A program made the translations under genes and the position numbers. This document shows, in pieces, positions 6,701 through 14,560 of a stretch of DNA of 15,717 nt. The notes under the pieces were generated by a model, which was given only the letters and a program-made list of their open reading frames with translations, did not search any database and had not been told where the DNA came from. Source of the stretch: Bacillota bacterium (lineage in GTDB: Bacteria; Bacillota; Clostridia; Acetivibrionales; DSM-1351); contig JAEYNI010000171.1 of assembly GCA_023412635.1 (NCBI GenBank), positions 1 through 15,717 of the forward strand. Direction: 5' to 3'. Position 1 is the first letter of the stretch, and each line of letters begins with the position of its first letter.

Positions 6701-6755
6701 GCCGTTCCACTGCGTGAAAGCCCAGTTGTAAGTGACGGCATGGATTTTAATTTTT
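6701..6755 (+). promoter_or_regulatory. Leader hairpin followed by T-rich stretch (possible attenuator)
   Basis: GCCGT...CACT (6701-6711) pairs with AGTGACGGC (6731-6739) with a two-base bulge. The stem is followed by GGATTTTAATTTTT, which could terminate transcription before trmB. A second helix, GGAGG (6757-6761) with CCTCC downstream, could compete for the following ribosome-binding region. Ligand or trigger unknown. Confidence 0.35.
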
Positions 6756-6776
6756 GGAGGACCGAAGGATTCATAT

Positions 6777-6866
6777 ATGTCCAAAACCTCCTTTATTCGC
6801 CCCATTGCGTTAAAGGATATATATTTCATTACATTTTGTGGCCGCTATGCGGCTCATGGAGGTTAA
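6777..6866 (+). CDS. 29-residue upstream ORF (possible leader peptide) of trmB
   Basis: An ATG at 6777 preceded by GAAGGA at seven bases opens 29 codons that end in TAA at 6864-6866. This stop lies between the trmB ribosome-binding site (GGAGG, 6858-6862) and the trmB ATG at 6868. Ribosomes finishing it would cover or open that site, as in translational coupling. The peptide begins MSKTSFIRP and ends GRYAAHGG, with no run of a single amino acid that would suggest classical attenuation. A small hairpin, GCCGC-TAT-GCGGC (6841-6853), lies inside it just before the trmB site. It could be a chance ORF; conservation would decide. Confidence 0.35.
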   Translation: MSKTSFIRPIALKDIYFITFCGRYAAHGG

Positions 6867-6867
6867 T

Positions 6868-7530
6868 ATGAGACTCAGAAGAAAACCATGGGCAAGGCCT
6901 GAATTGGCAGCATGTCCTTTTTATATTGACAATCCGCCCGAAATAAAGGGCAAATGGCAGGAACTTTTCGGAAACGATAATCCCATGCATCTGGAGCTTG
7001 GATGCGGAAAGGGCGGATTTATTTCCAAAGTTGCCGCTGCCAATCCACACATAAACTATATTGCGGTAGATCTCAAGAGTGAAGTGCTTGCCCTTGCAAA
7101 GCGCAAGATAGAAGCTGAGTACGCTACCGCTGGAATAGGGGAAATAAACAATATAAAGCTGATGTCCCAGAACATAGAACAGATAGACAATATGCTGGCT
7201 CCTTCAGATGTTATTGAAAAGATATACATTAATTTCTGCAATCCCTGGCCCAAATCCCCTTATAAAAAGAAAAGACTGACCCACGGAAAGCAGCTGGTTA
7301 AGTATAAAACCTTTTTAAAATTGGGTTCTGAAATATGGTTTAAAACCGATAATGATGAACTTTTCAGGGAATCAGTTAAATATTTTGAAGAAAATGGGTT
7401 TATAATAAAATATGCAACTGAAGATTTACATGCCAGCGGTTTTACTGAAAGTGTACCTACAGAGCATGAAAAAATGTTTTCAGAAGAGGGCATTAAAATT
7501 AAGTTTCTGATAGCAAAATTTAACCCATAG
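6868..7530 (+). CDS. trmB: tRNA (guanine-N7-)-methyltransferase TrmB
   Basis: TrmB uses S-adenosylmethionine to make m7G46 in the variable loop of tRNAs. Family motifs are in order: N-terminal MRLRRKPWARPEL, SAM-binding LELGCGKGGF (42-51), the acidic AVDLKSE (66-72), NFCNPWPK (122-129), FKTDND (158-163) and the C-terminal TEHEKMF (198-204). I use the ATG at 6868 (220 residues) because GGAGG lies five bases upstream and TrmB proteins normally begin with this Met-Arg-Leu-Arg sequence. A longer frame from a GTG at 6838 lacks a ribosome-binding site. The canonical NFxDPWPK has Asn in place of Asp here, a variant I believe occurs in clostridial TrmB. The upstream leader may regulate it. Confidence 0.95.
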   Translation: MRLRRKPWARPELAACPFYIDNPPEIKGKWQELFGNDNPMHLELGCGKGGFISKVAAANPHINYIAVDLKSEVLALAKRKIEAEYATAGIGEINNIKLMSQNIEQIDNMLAPSDVIEKIYINFCNPWPKSPYKKKRLTHGKQLVKYKTFLKLGSEIWFKTDNDELFRESVKYFEENGFIIKYATEDLHASGFTESVPTEHEKMFSEEGIKIKFLIAKFNP

Positions 7531-7696
7531 ATAATGTAATGAGATACTATATAATATAGTTAGATAATAAGATATACCGAGTTTGGCGATAAAAGTTGCA
7601 GGACATACTTTTGTAAATGTGTCGATAATTGTAAAGGGTGTATAAAATATTCACTGTACAAATAAATTACTAACAATACTATATTAGAGGAGAGAT

Positions 7697-8422
7697 ATGG
7701 AATTTTATCAACAGATATCAAAGTATTATGATTATATATTTCCTACAGGTGAAGAGCAGGTAAGGTTTCTGAAGGAAGTCGCGGGTAATCCTCCCAAAAG
7801 AGTACTGGATATAGCCTGCGGAACAGGAGGCTACTCTCTTGAACTGGCTGCGCAAGGTTACAACGTAACCGCTGTTGATCTTGATGCCGGAATGCTTAAG
7901 CAGCTCGGCGACAAAATGGACATTTCAAAAGGAACCTTGGAATATTTTCAATCCGATATGGTTAAAGTGAATGAAAAACTTCAACCAAAATTCAATATGG
8001 CTTTCTGTATTGGTAATTCAATGGCGCATCTTGAAAATATTCAGCAGATAAAAGAGTTTTTGGTGAACACAAGGACAATGCTGGAAAATGACGGAAGTCT
8101 TATTCTGCAGATAATAAACTATGACAGAATAATATTAAGGGAAATTAAAAGCCTTCCTACTATAGAAAATAAAGATATTGGGCTTAGTTTTGAAAGAAAT
8201 TACGAATACAGAAAAGAGAGCAAAAAAATAGCTTTCAAAACAAGACTTACTGTTGAGGGCAAGAGTTTGGACAACGAGGTGTTACTTTACCCTGTGCGTC
8301 AGGATGAGCTTACCGAAGCTCTTGGTGATGTCGGGTTTAAGAAACTGAAGCTGTTTGGAGATTTTAACGGTAGTGGATTCGACAAGTACAATTCTTACAT
8401 GCTGGTAGTATGGGCCAGATAA
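7697..8422 (+). CDS. Class I SAM-dependent methyltransferase, substrate unknown
   Basis: The 241-residue protein has a Rossmann-type SAM-binding core: motif I LDIACGTGG (37-45), an acidic residue ending strand 2 in AVDLD (59-63), QSDM (85-88) and the post-motif CIGNSMAHL (104-112). The N-terminal MEFYQQISKYYDYIFP is typical of small-molecule methyltransferases. The C-terminal half (about 150-241) is a beta-rich part likely to bind the acceptor. No transmembrane or RNA-binding segment is seen. AGGAGAG precedes the ATG. It follows trmB by 166 bp on the same strand but has its own downstream terminator and possibly its own promoter, so a shared role with trmB is not established. Confidence 0.85.
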   Translation: MEFYQQISKYYDYIFPTGEEQVRFLKEVAGNPPKRVLDIACGTGGYSLELAAQGYNVTAVDLDAGMLKQLGDKMDISKGTLEYFQSDMVKVNEKLQPKFNMAFCIGNSMAHLENIQQIKEFLVNTRTMLENDGSLILQIINYDRIILREIKSLPTIENKDIGLSFERNYEYRKESKKIAFKTRLTVEGKSLDNEVLLYPVRQDELTEALGDVGFKKLKLFGDFNGSGFDKYNSYMLVVWAR

Positions 8423-8453
8423 TAAGTCAGGCAAAAGAGTCATTCTGGATACT

Positions 8454-8482
8454 AGGGTAGGGCTTTGAATTCTATCCTTTTT
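8454..8482 (+). terminator. Probable intrinsic terminator of the methyltransferase gene
   Basis: AGGGTAG (8454-8460) pairs with CTATCCT (8472-8478), including one G-U, with an 11-base loop and a short T-run after the stem. It lies 32 bases past the stop. Confidence 0.55.
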
Positions 8483-8543
8483 AGTAATGTACTGGTAATA
8501 AGGCCTTAATTTAAACCAATCAGAAAAGGAGCATTAAGTTTAT

Positions 8544-9260
8544 ATGAGCAGAATTGGACAAGAAATAAATAAACTGAGGTTACAAAAAGGCTTGTCACCC
8601 AAACAGCTTGCAAAAGCATTGGGAGTTTCGGAAAACTTTGTGTTGGACATTGAATCTGGTAAAAAAATTATAAGTGACGATATGATAGGAAGAGTCTCAA
8701 AAGCTCTTGATTTTGAACTTGGTCCTATAGGCTTGTTTGCTTCTGAGGATAAGCAGTCAGATAAATATTCAGGAGCCGAAAAAGCAGCAGTACCCGCTAG
8801 CGTAAAGCAGCAAGCCGGTGCTGCCCAGAGTAAGGTAATTCTCAACCAGCCGGTGCAGGAGGTTTGGGATGATGCCTTTGGAAATATTCTAAAAACCGTA
8901 CCAGTATACGATTATAGGATGGACAGGCTGATTGAAAAGAAGCTTCTACCAATTGAAAAGAACAAGGTGGAAGGTTTTCAGAAGGAGAAAGTGTTCTATC
9001 TGAATATTGAGGACACTGATATGACTGGTTTTAGAATTGCAAAGGGAGACAGGGCACTTTCAATATTAACCGGGGAAATTGATGCTGACGGAATTTACTT
9101 TATTGAATATAATGGAAGCAGGGCAGTCAGACAGGTTAAAAAGCTTCAAGCTGATAAGCTTCTGCTGATAAGCAATAAAGGTACATTGATTACTGAAACA
9201 ATAAGTACGAAAAGTATAAAAGTCATTGCCAGACTTGTCAAGCTTGAAATATCACTTTAA
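8544..9260 (+). CDS. XRE-family regulator with S24/LexA-like C-terminal domain lacking the catalytic Ser
   Basis: Residues 1-60 form an HTH_3/XRE DNA-binding domain (QLAKALGVSENFVLDIESGKK). A flexible Ala/Gln/Ser-rich linker (about 67-100) follows. Residues 145-238 look like the S24 peptidase fold of LexA and CI: FYLNIEDTDMTGFRIAKGDRALS (split as 151-173), then VKKLQADKLLLISNKG. In LexA-type proteins the first segment has a nucleophilic Ser before Met; here it is DTDM, so self-cleavage is unlikely. A Lys corresponding to the general base (K199 or K200) remains. It probably acts as a non-cleaved repressor with a dimerising C-terminal domain. The ribosome-binding site GGAG is 12 bases from the ATG, slightly far; an in-frame stop upstream excludes a longer start. 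corA follows by 52 bp. There are no phage genes around it. Confidence 0.8.
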   Translation: MSRIGQEINKLRLQKGLSPKQLAKALGVSENFVLDIESGKKIISDDMIGRVSKALDFELGPIGLFASEDKQSDKYSGAEKAAVPASVKQQAGAAQSKVILNQPVQEVWDDAFGNILKTVPVYDYRMDRLIEKKLLPIEKNKVEGFQKEKVFYLNIEDTDMTGFRIAKGDRALSILTGEIDADGIYFIEYNGSRAVRQVKKLQADKLLLISNKGTLITETISTKSIKVIARLVKLEISL

Positions 9261-9312
9261 GCGACCATTTCTGTCATATGTGTTTTGTGAAATGTGAGGC
9301 ATAGACACAAAT

Positions 9313-10377
9313 ATGCAAAAGCTTGTTAAATCCCGATCTCAAACTATAGGAATGCCACCTGGGACTCTTGTCCATATTGGTGAAAAAAAACGAGAGGCCA
9401 CATTAATGACCTTAATTGGCTATGATGAAGATAACTTTGAGCAAAAGGAGCTTGGCATAAAAGGGCTTGAAGCACTTAAACTCAAGGAAACGGGTATTAC
9501 ATGGCTTAATGTTGAGGGCTTGAGTGACATAAATGTTCTTGAAACGGTAGGGGCAGTGTTCAACCTGCATCCTCTTATATTGGAAGATATATTAAATACC
9601 GATGAGAGACCCAAAATTGATGTAAATGAAGAATATATCTATATTTCTGCGAAAATGTTGTTCTACCACAAAGAGTTGGGTGAATTGGAAATTGAGCAGG
9701 TAAGTTTAATTTTTGGGAAAAAGTACGTTATAACTATTACGGAGAAAGATACCGACGTCTTTGATCCTATCATAAAAAGAATACAGCAGGGGATGAGCCG
9801 CTTCAGAAAGCTGGGTGCCGATTACCTTGCCTACAGCCTTCTGGATGTAGTTGTAGATAATTATTTTACGGTACTCGAAAGCTTTGGAGAAGAGGTAGAG
9901 CTTGTTGAAGACGAGATGGTTACGAGGAATGGAAGACAAACCCTGAGAACCATTCACGAACTGAAGAGACAGCTACTACTACTGCATAAGGCTGTTTGGC
10001 CTCTCAGAGAAGTGCTGTCCTTTCTTGAACGTGGTGAAAGTCTTTTGGTACAGGAAACAACAGACATATATATTAGGGATTTATATGATCATGTTATACA
10101 GGTTATGGATACTACAGAAACCCTTAGAGATATTTTATCCAGTATGCTGGAGGTATACCTTTCCAGCAGCAGTAATAAAATGAATGAAATAATGAAGGTA
10201 CTTACCATTATTTCCACGGTGTTCATGCCTCTGTCCTTTATTGTAGGTGTTTACGGAATGAATTTGAGAAATATGCCCGAACTAAATTGGCCCCTAATGT
10301 ATCCCATCTTATGGCTGGTTATGATTTGCATATCTATTTCAATGCTTATTTATTTTAAAAAGAAAAGATGGTGGTAA
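9313..10377 (+). CDS. corA: CorA-family magnesium/cobalt transporter
   Basis: The 354-residue protein has the usual CorA plan: a large cytosolic alpha/beta domain (1 to about 285, with the long helix around 170-290) and two C-terminal membrane helices (about 296-314 and 328-347). The selectivity motif GMN lies at 315-317 in VYGMN, followed by MPEL (321-324) in the periplasmic loop. A basic tail, KKKRWW, ends the protein on the cytoplasmic side. It is a homopentameric Mg2+ channel that also admits Co2+ and Ni2+. The ribosome-binding site is weak (GAGG about 14 bases upstream), so expression may be coupled to the XRE gene 52 bp upstream, with which it is probably co-transcribed. The family is certain; the preferred ion is inferred. 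Confidence 0.93.
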   Translation: MQKLVKSRSQTIGMPPGTLVHIGEKKREATLMTLIGYDEDNFEQKELGIKGLEALKLKETGITWLNVEGLSDINVLETVGAVFNLHPLILEDILNTDERPKIDVNEEYIYISAKMLFYHKELGELEIEQVSLIFGKKYVITITEKDTDVFDPIIKRIQQGMSRFRKLGADYLAYSLLDVVVDNYFTVLESFGEEVELVEDEMVTRNGRQTLRTIHELKRQLLLLHKAVWPLREVLSFLERGESLLVQETTDIYIRDLYDHVIQVMDTTETLRDILSSMLEVYLSSSSNKMNEIMKVLTIISTVFMPLSFIVGVYGMNLRNMPELNWPLMYPILWLVMICISISMLIYFKKKRWW

Positions 10378-10379
10378 TT

Positions 10380-11495
10380 TTAAGGCTGGCTTGATACCAG
10401 CTTTTTGTTTTTAAAACCGGCTTTGACTTTTGCAACAATTAAAGTGATAATTGGAATAATAACCTGAAAGGGTAGCGCGTAATAGTGATAAAAATTAATA
10501 GTCCACTCAAACAATTCAGTTAAGCTTGAGAACAGGATCCATGCCAGGTTCATCATCAGAAATCCCACCGGTGCTGTAACAGACCTGTAATTATCAATAT
10601 TAAAAATTTTTGATAGTCCTTTTACAGTGGCATAAATACAGCTGCTTATTTTTATAAAACCTCCCAGGATAAAAGTAATTGCAACTACCACCTCAAACCT
10701 TTGAAGAATATCTCCGATATTTAGTGTTCTTACAGCAACATAAGAAGGAAAATACAGGTCGATGGAGTATTCAACTCCTAAAACAACAATATTCCTAACA
10801 GCTATAATCACCATAAAAAAGCAGCCGATAAGGGTGCCGATAAGCAAAACCCTGAAACATTTTTTTATATCCTTCAAAGAATCAAAAACCATGGTAAAGA
10901 CTACTAATTCTGCAAAAGGAAAGGCAAAGACTGAGAAAGCGCCCGGCAGGACTGCTTGAATACCATCATAAAGAACAGGTCTTAGGTTAATCATATCGGC
11001 TTTTGTTGCAGACAGGGCAACAGTTATTATAATAATGGTAGCCACCAGCGGAAATACAAATGAAGACCAGCGGCCCATAACCTCAACACCTGCTTTTACA
11101 ATCCAGATACATAATAAACCTATAAATATTGCGATGACAGGTTGGGGAGTCTCGGGAAAGGATATGGTAGTTACAAATTCTGTAAAATCTCTTATTACAA
11201 GAGCTCCAAGGTGAAAGGCATACCAGCAATACAACAGGCAAAATATTCTTCCTGCAATCTTCCCATAAATATCAATAAAAATATCAAACAGATTCTTCCC
11301 TGGATGCAGTTTGAGCAGATATGAATAAACAAAGAGTATGGGTATTGAAATGGCCATAGCTATAAGAATTACAATCCACATATCCTGCCGGGTTTCATCA
11401 CCCGAATTTATTACCATGAAGCTGCTGGTTATAAACATGGCAACCATATATATACCCTGTCTGATCGAAATTATTTCCTTATCCACCGTGCTCAT
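10380..11495 (-). CDS. Spore germination receptor B subunit (GerAB/GerKB-like permease)
   Basis: This inner-membrane protein of the spore belongs to the GerAB group of the amino acid-polyamine-organocation permeases, which bind the nutrient germinant. The 371 residues are almost entirely hydrophobic, with about ten membrane helices; FPFAELVVF (192-200) matches the conserved helix-6 region and the N-terminal KEIISIRQ is typical. The listed ATG has AAGG touching it with no spacing. A GTG three codons later (11484-11486) has AAAGGA at a proper distance and gives the more usual N terminus, so it may be the true start. It is last in the A-C-D-B operon, 21 bp after the small gene, and ends 2 bp from the convergent corA. 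Confidence 0.9.
   Translation of the reverse strand: MSTVDKEIISIRQGIYMVAMFITSSFMVINSGDETRQDMWIVILIAMAISIPILFVYSYLLKLHPGKNLFDIFIDIYGKIAGRIFCLLYCWYAFHLGALVIRDFTEFVTTISFPETPQPVIAIFIGLLCIWIVKAGVEVMGRWSSFVFPLVATIIIITVALSATKADMINLRPVLYDGIQAVLPGAFSVFAFPFAELVVFTMVFDSLKDIKKCFRVLLIGTLIGCFFMVIIAVRNIVVLGVEYSIDLYFPSYVAVRTLNIGDILQRFEVVVAITFILGGFIKISSCIYATVKGLSKIFNIDNYRSVTAPVGFLMMNLAWILFSSLTELFEWTINFYHYYALPFQVIIPIITLIVAKVKAGFKNKKLVSSQP
10385..10412 (+). terminator. corA terminator lying inside the gerKB-like coding end
   Basis: GCTGG (10385-10389) pairs with CCAGC (10397-10401) over a 7-base loop and is followed by TTTTTGTTTTT. It starts eight bases past the corA stop and is within the last codons of the convergent gene, so the same bases encode that protein's C terminus. 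Confidence 0.75.
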
Positions 11496-11516
11496 CCTTT
11501 GTTTTGAATTATTTTA

Positions 11517-11735
11517 CTATAGCTTCCAAACCAGTGAAACCAATTTAGCGATGCCAGCCGAAGGGCTAGGCAATTTAACACCCAGCTCAATTAATATACA
11601 TAATGTATATGAAATTACTAGAAGTATCAGGTATACCCAGAACTCCTTCAGCTTTTTCTGCTGATAAAGGGGAGTGAGATCCAGAAAAATATATAAGGCA
11701 TAAATTGTTGAAAATATCAATATCATAATTACCAT
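11517..11735 (-). CDS. Small two-helix membrane protein, germinant-receptor D-subunit type
   Basis: The 72-residue protein has two hydrophobic helices (about 3-20 and 33-52), a short basic loop (QQKKLKEF) and a C-terminal PSPSAGIAKLV segment. Small proteins of about 70-80 residues with two membrane helices are encoded in or beside many ger operons of spore formers. These D subunits modulate receptor sensitivity. Its position between the C and B genes, 3 bp after gerC and 21 bp before gerB, fits that class. The ribosome-binding site is weak (purine-rich GAAGAGAG), suggesting translational coupling to the gene before it. An internal ATG at codon 4 is an alternative start. The class is fairly sure from context and shape; its effect on this receptor is unknown. 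Confidence 0.75.
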   Translation of the reverse strand: MVIMILIFSTIYALYIFLDLTPLYQQKKLKEFWVYLILLVISYTLCILIELGVKLPSPSAGIAKLVSLVWKL

Positions 11736-11738
11736 ACT

Positions 11739-12881
11739 TCATTCTCTCTTCTTCACTGTATTGGAATTTAGCCCACTTCCTATGATGGTAACATCTACGT
11801 TGATATCCGGTTCGATTTGGTAAAACAGGTCAACCTTCTTACTTTGTGAATCACGCCATACAGAAGGGAGATATGCCTTTACATACTTTCCAAAGCCGAA
11901 AATATCGGTACCAAAGTCCTTTTTGACCTTTTGAATAAGTTCACCGGATTTTTTTCGAATATGCTTCTCTGCATTATTTTCCAATCTATAAAAATTTTTT
12001 TCATTGATTAAATCCTTAGAGGTATTCAGTTCTCCGATACTGGCTTCAATCTTGATATCTATTTTCATTTTTAGTTTATTATTACTTATTACTGGTTTAA
12101 TTTTGGTACTGGCGTTATAGATTTCAAGGGTTATATCTCTATCATCGTCTTTGAAGGTCAATATTCCCTTTCTGATCTTATCTGTAATAAACCAAAACAT
12201 ATTAGTTTCCTCACGACTCAGAAAGCCAACCAGTTTATCGTATTTAAATGCGGCGGCTCCATACAATTCAGCTGTGCGCTTTTCCCGATTTTCAACCAGA
12301 CGGATTGCTGGAAGACAAGGAGAGATTCCCTCTTCTTCAAGTATATTTATCAGTTGATATGCCTGAATGGTAGGGGAGCTTAAATCCCTATTCTTGGTAC
12401 CGAGCATTTTCTCAATATTGTTTGCACTGGTCTGGGATAGTAACATTTGCTGTTCCAAAACCTCCTTTGCAGTTTTTTCCCGAGAAATTATAACATACAT
12501 TTCTTCACGGACTTCTGCATCCCTGGATATAAAGTCAATTGTATCAGCAAGCCCCTCTTTTGCGATTTCCTGACTGATTACAACAATATTTGCATGAGCC
12601 CAATATAATTTAATGCCTGTTAGATTTACCACATTTCGTATGGCTTCATATAATGTTTTACCTTCTGTCTCAATATTTTTTCCTGTCTGCTTTGCATCTA
12701 TTCCTGTGGTCTCAGAATCTATTACTTCAACTGTAACTAGGTAATTCCCCGATGGAGCTTTATCTATTGCAAAGCCGGATACCAGCGACATTTTTTCAAG
12801 ATCCGAATAATTCCAGCAGCTGCAGGTGAACATCAAGCTGGAGATGATAGTTACTGCAAGTAATATTTTTTGTAGCTTCAT
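11739..12881 (-). CDS. Spore germination receptor C subunit (GerAC/GerKC-like lipoprotein)
   Basis: The 380-residue protein begins with a lipoprotein signal peptide: basic MKLQK, a hydrophobic core, then TCSCWNYSDL. Family members have a lipidated Cys followed by Trp-Asp/Asn, which points to Cys22; Cys20 is another possibility, as the lipobox is not canonical. The mature part has the GerAC pattern (VSGFAIDK, IETEGKTLYEAIRN, YWAHANIVVIS, IISREKTAKEVLEQQ and a C-terminal Ger(x)C domain), anchored on the outer face of the spore inner membrane. Its start overlaps the end of the A-subunit gene by 4 bp, so the two are translationally coupled. The C subunit is required for receptor assembly. Confidence 0.92.
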   Translation of the reverse strand: MKLQKILLAVTIISSLMFTCSCWNYSDLEKMSLVSGFAIDKAPSGNYLVTVEVIDSETTGIDAKQTGKNIETEGKTLYEAIRNVVNLTGIKLYWAHANIVVISQEIAKEGLADTIDFISRDAEVREEMYVIISREKTAKEVLEQQMLLSQTSANNIEKMLGTKNRDLSSPTIQAYQLINILEEEGISPCLPAIRLVENREKRTAELYGAAAFKYDKLVGFLSREETNMFWFITDKIRKGILTFKDDDRDITLEIYNASTKIKPVISNNKLKMKIDIKIEASIGELNTSKDLINEKNFYRLENNAEKHIRKKSGELIQKVKKDFGTDIFGFGKYVKAYLPSVWRDSQSKKVDLFYQIEPDINVDVTIIGSGLNSNTVKKRE

Positions 12882-14431
12882 TTTCTTGTACCTCTGCTGT
12901 TCATCCGTAGCCGGTTATTTGAGGTCATGAATTTCGGACGATATTTCATATATATCCAGGGTGCCCTAATGGCAGTATCCATCGAATCAGCTTTTGTTAT
13001 ATTTATTAAGCCCAGCATATAAGGAACTCCAAAGGAACGTAACTCCAGTAAATGTATTGCGAGACCTATCATTCCGAACATATATCCATACAAGCCTATA
13101 ATTGATGAAAAGAACAGTAGTATCAGTCTTGTTGTAATAAGTACCCCGTTAAGCTTTGGAATGCCAAGGCTGGTTATTGCAGTCAGCGCTACGATTATTA
13201 CCACAGGTGAGCTTACAAATCTCGCTTCAACAGCTGCCTGACCCAATACCAGAGCTCCAACTATACTCAGTGCCTGGCCTATATTGGAGGGCATTCTGGT
13301 TCCGGCTTCCCGGAGAATTTCAAATGTTAGCAGAAGCAGCAGGATTTCGATGACAGTGGGGAGCGGTACACTTTGTCTTGCAGCAGAGATACTTCTGATC
13401 AGTGGTGTAGGCAGCATTTCCTGATGAAAGGTTGTCAATGAAATATAAACAGCCGGCATACTAATTGATAAAAGGAAACAAAGGAATCTGATGAGCCTGT
13501 TCACCGATGAAAAATAGAAATTAATATAGTAATCCTCATTTGACTGAAAAGATTCGATAAAAACATGGGGAACAGTAATGGCTATAGGAGATCCTTCCAT
13601 AAGCAATGCAATACGTCCTTCCAATAAGCGTGCGGCAACAACATCGGGTCTTTCGGTGCTTCCGATAGTCTTAAAGGGTGATAGAGGTGCATCCTTTATT
13701 AATTCGGTTATTGTCCCTGTAGCCAGAATGCCGTCAATATCTATTGTATCCAGCCTCTTGTTCAATTCAGCCAATATTTGACCATTTGCAATTCCGTCAA
13801 TATAGGTTATACAAACTTTGGTACCTGATTGAACCCCCAATTTCCGAAATTTGAATTTCAGATTATTGGTTGCCAGTTTTCTTCGTATCATTGAGAGGTT
13901 TTCAAGCAGTGCTTCAGTAAAACCCTCTCTTGGCCCTCTTATGTTTTTTTCACTGTCAGGCTCCTCAATCGCCCTGCTTTTCCAACCCTTTGAACTGACT
14001 ATAATGGCTTCTGAAGAGCCTTCCATAAGGAGTACGGTATCACCAACCACTATTGCTTGTGCCAGTGCGGCAGAATCGGAGCTTTTTTCTACATTATTGG
14101 ACTCCAGCACATGATTGAAAATATTACAGAATATATCCTTGGAATTATCAATTGAGGTGCTAACCATAATAGGCTTTATTATATACTCATTGACTATTTC
14201 AGTTTTTATCATTCCATCAATGAATAGGGTACACAGCTTTATATTACTGTTTTTATGGTTTTCAAAGTACCTTATCAAAAAGGTATCGTCATTGTTGAAT
14301 AGATCTTTAAAAAGAGTAATATTTTCTTCAAGGGATTTAAAAAGTGTCTGGCCAGCAGCAGGAGTTTTGCTATCTGCACTGTCAAATGAATTGCAGCTGG
14401 TGACTTTTTTGTGCTTCTTTATTTTAAACAT
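12878..14431 (-). CDS. Spore germination receptor A subunit (GerAA/GerKA-like)
   Basis: This is the A subunit of a nutrient germinant receptor (GerA/SpoVAF family), built from two soluble N-terminal subdomains and a C-terminal membrane part of about five helices (roughly 310-485). Family signatures are IRGPREGFTEALLENLSMI (164-182), STERPDVVAARLLEGR (258-273), LREAGTRMPSNIGQALSIVG (373-392, split here) and GQAAVEARFVSSP (397-409). I use the ATG at 14429-14431 (517 residues): AAGGTG lies six bases upstream, while the frame could also open at a GTG (14438-14440) that itself forms part of that site. It heads the A-C-D-B operon and has a forespore-type promoter candidate. The nutrient recognised cannot be read from sequence. 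Confidence 0.93.
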   Translation of the reverse strand: MFKIKKHKKVTSCNSFDSADSKTPAAGQTLFKSLEENITLFKDLFNNDDTFLIRYFENHKNSNIKLCTLFIDGMIKTEIVNEYIIKPIMVSTSIDNSKDIFCNIFNHVLESNNVEKSSDSAALAQAIVVGDTVLLMEGSSEAIIVSSKGWKSRAIEEPDSEKNIRGPREGFTEALLENLSMIRRKLATNNLKFKFRKLGVQSGTKVCITYIDGIANGQILAELNKRLDTIDIDGILATGTITELIKDAPLSPFKTIGSTERPDVVAARLLEGRIALLMEGSPIAITVPHVFIESFQSNEDYYINFYFSSVNRLIRFLCFLLSISMPAVYISLTTFHQEMLPTPLIRSISAARQSVPLPTVIEILLLLLTFEILREAGTRMPSNIGQALSIVGALVLGQAAVEARFVSSPVVIIVALTAITSLGIPKLNGVLITTRLILLFFSSIIGLYGYMFGMIGLAIHLLELRSFGVPYMLGLINITKADSMDTAIRAPWIYMKYRPKFMTSNNRLRMNSRGTRK

Positions 14432-14476
14432 ATAAAACACCTTTTTTTATGCAGAGTTTTATTAACGTATAGCAGT

Positions 14477-14505
14477 TATTATCTGCACTATTTTTTATAA
14501 AATAC
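14477..14505 (-). promoter_or_regulatory. Candidate sigma-G promoter of the ger operon
   Basis: On the minus strand, GTATT (14505-14501) is followed after 17 bases by GATAATA (14483-14477). These match the forespore sigma-G pattern GHATR-N17/18-CATNHTA with one mismatch in each box. Transcription would begin near 14470, about 38 bases before the ATG. ger operons are normally made in the forespore, which supports the call. Confidence 0.4.
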
Positions 14506-14512
14506 GGCCTCC

Positions 14513-14526
14513 TTACAAAATTGTAA
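14513..14526 (+). promoter_or_regulatory. Perfect palindrome TTACAAAATTGTAA, BceR-type operator candidate
   Basis: TTACA-AAAT-TGTAA matches the TNACA-N4-TGTAA pattern bound by BceR-like response regulators upstream of peptide-antibiotic ABC transporters. It is centred about 42 bases before a TATAAT (14561-14566) and followed by a further TGTAA half-site at 14545-14549. The downstream ABC genes make the match meaningful. Confidence 0.5.
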
Positions 14527-14560
14527 TTTAAGAATTCACGCAGTTGTAAGCTTTCCTTCG

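Noticed and set aside
6632..6871. 79-codon plus-strand ORF before trmB
   Set aside because: Its start lacks a convincing ribosome-binding site, it spans the leader hairpin, and it ends inside trmB; the shorter ORF in another frame fits the signals better.
7541..7556. Short hairpin after trmB
   Set aside because: ACTATA/TATAGT is only 6 bp, all but two pairs A-T, with no T-run; too weak to call a terminator.
14506..14514. AAGGAGG-like site on the minus strand upstream of the ger operon
   Set aside because: No start codon follows at a usable distance, so it does not mark a gene.
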